Below are positions 5,698-6,241 of a stretch of 6,241 bases of DNA, piece by piece. Below the pieces are notes generated by a model that worked only from the letters and a program-made list of their open reading frames with translations, was not told the origin of the DNA and did no database searches. Numbering within the stretch: position 1 is the first letter of the stretch; the number at the start of each line of letters is the position of its first letter. The stretch is from Acidimicrobiales bacterium (GTDB lineage Bacteria > Actinomycetota > Acidimicrobiia > Acidimicrobiales > RAAP-2): positions 1 to 6,241 of the forward strand of contig JADGOK010000059.1 in assembly GCA_017882985.1 (NCBI GenBank), given 5' to 3'. Both the position numbers and the translations under genes were made by a program.

Positions 5698-5946
5698 ATG
5701 GCGATTACTCCATTGGGGTGGACGGAGTTGGCGGCCTGTCGCGGTAGCGAAGGGGCGCTCTTCTTTCCACCTGAGTCGAGCGAGCGCAAAGAAGACCGGC
5801 TCGAGCGCGAACTCATGGCCAAGAAGATCTGTGCGGGCTGTTGCGTTCGCGATGAATGTCTCGCGAGCGCTCTCGAACGCCACGAGACGCACGGCGTCTG
5901 GGGCGGTCTCAACGAGGTCGAACGTCGGGCGCTGCTGCGTCCCTGA
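5698..5946 (+). CDS. WhiB-family iron-sulfur transcriptional regulator
   Basis: This 82-residue protein matches the compact WhiB layout. The four [4Fe-4S] ligands are Cys14, Cys45, Cys48 and Cys54, with the family spacing C-x2-C-x5-C in the ICAGCCVRDEC segment. The beta-turn motif GVWGG (66-70) is followed by NEVERRALL. LFFPP (21-25) is also typical. An extra Cys49 adjoins a ligand. The C-terminus ends soon after the GVWGG helix and has no AT-hook, so it is not a typical WhiB7. WhiB proteins usually bind the primary sigma factor and adjust transcription in response to redox, nitric oxide or developmental cues; the subfamily cannot be fixed by eye. The ATG at 5698 has a purine-rich site close upstream. 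The last 38 bp overlap the end of the convergent VKOR gene. Confidence 0.93.
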   Translation: MAITPLGWTELAACRGSEGALFFPPESSERKEDRLERELMAKKICAGCCVRDECLASALERHETHGVWGGLNEVERRALLRP

Positions 5947-6241
5947 ACGTCCAACCCAGTTGCGCAGGGCAGACGCGCGCCAGCACGACGAGCAGCGCGA
6001 ACGTCACGACGTGCACGCCGGTGCACCACAGACAGATGTGATCGATGATCAAGAGTTCGGCGGCGAGCAACCACAAGACGAAGATCATGTCGGCAATGAC
6101 GAAGAGAAATCGCGTGACGTGAACCCAGTAGGACGTGGCGCGCCAGCCCCACGGCGAGTTGAGCACGCACAAGACAACGAAGTTCCCGAGTCCGAGTATC
6201 GCGACCGGGATGCCGAGAAAGTACGACTGCGCGGAGGTCGT
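5909..6241 (-). CDS. VKOR-family thiol oxidoreductase, start outside the window
   Basis: The frame is open to the right edge, so the N-terminus is missing; 110 residues are visible. The visible part begins TTSAQSYFLGIPVAILGLGNF, which matches the VKOR segment between the first helix loop and the second helix (typically S-x-Y-x-x-F-G-I-P). Hydrophobic helices follow, with the active-site CxxC as CLWC (Cys70 and Cys73 of the visible part) at the end of a helix (LLIIDHICLWC) and the following TGVHVVTFALLVV helix. The tail (CPAQLGWTFRDAAAPDVRPR) is short and polar. Bacterial VKOR sits in the cytoplasmic membrane and reoxidises a DsbA-like partner, passing electrons to quinone; no fused thioredoxin domain follows here, so a separate partner is expected. 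The N-terminal cysteine pair that shuttles electrons would lie outside the window. Confidence 0.88.
   Translation of the reverse strand, partial: TTSAQSYFLGIPVAILGLGNFVVLCVLNSPWGWRATSYWVHVTRFLFVIADMIFVLWLLAAELLIIDHICLWCTGVHVVTFALLVVLARVCPAQLGWTFRDAAAPDVRPR

Overview
The window looks like a chromosomal segment of a high-GC Actinomycetota bacterium. The strongest marker is a complete WhiB-family iron-sulfur regulator, a family essentially confined to that phylum and its phages. The tRNA genes do not encode CCA, several starts are GTG or overlap the previous stop, and two promoters sit so close to their start codons that the mRNAs should be leaderless; all are common in actinobacteria. The composition and the pyruvate-kinase-like protein would suit Acidimicrobiia or a relative, but that placement is only a guess.

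Layout. Bases 2-1660 (+) are the 3' part of a pyruvate-kinase-like gene that begins before the window. Its stop overlaps the GTG start of a secreted NlpC/P60 peptidoglycan hydrolase (1657-2712, +). A poorly coding stretch follows (2713-3318) with one doubtful small ORF preceded by a possible 10-codon leader. A PsiE-like membrane protein (3319-3801, +) has a good promoter ending 8 nt before its ATG. A convergent spacer (3802-4071) separates it from two minus-strand tRNA genes, tRNA-Pro(CGG) followed by tRNA-Glu(TTC). Upstream of these on the minus strand is a two-gene unit: a small degenerate response-regulator receiver (5572-5141) whose stop overlaps the start of a CorC/HlyC-like CBS-domain protein (5144-4311). 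Divergent from it is the whiB-like gene (5698-5946, +) with a near-consensus promoter. The last gene is a VKOR-family membrane thiol oxidoreductase on the minus strand (6241-5909, start outside the window), whose 3' end overlaps the whiB-like gene tail to tail by 38 bp.

Function. These are mostly housekeeping and envelope genes: central-metabolism-like enzyme, cell-wall hydrolase, membrane proteins, tRNAs, CBS-domain regulator, redox regulator and periplasmic disulfide enzyme. I see no mobile element, CRISPR array or defence system. The points most worth a second look are the receiver without its usual switch residues coupled to the CBS protein, the whiB/VKOR antisense overlap, the exact 15-bp tandem duplication of the tRNA-Glu 3' end, and the two leaderless promoters that move gene starts downstream of the longest ORFs.
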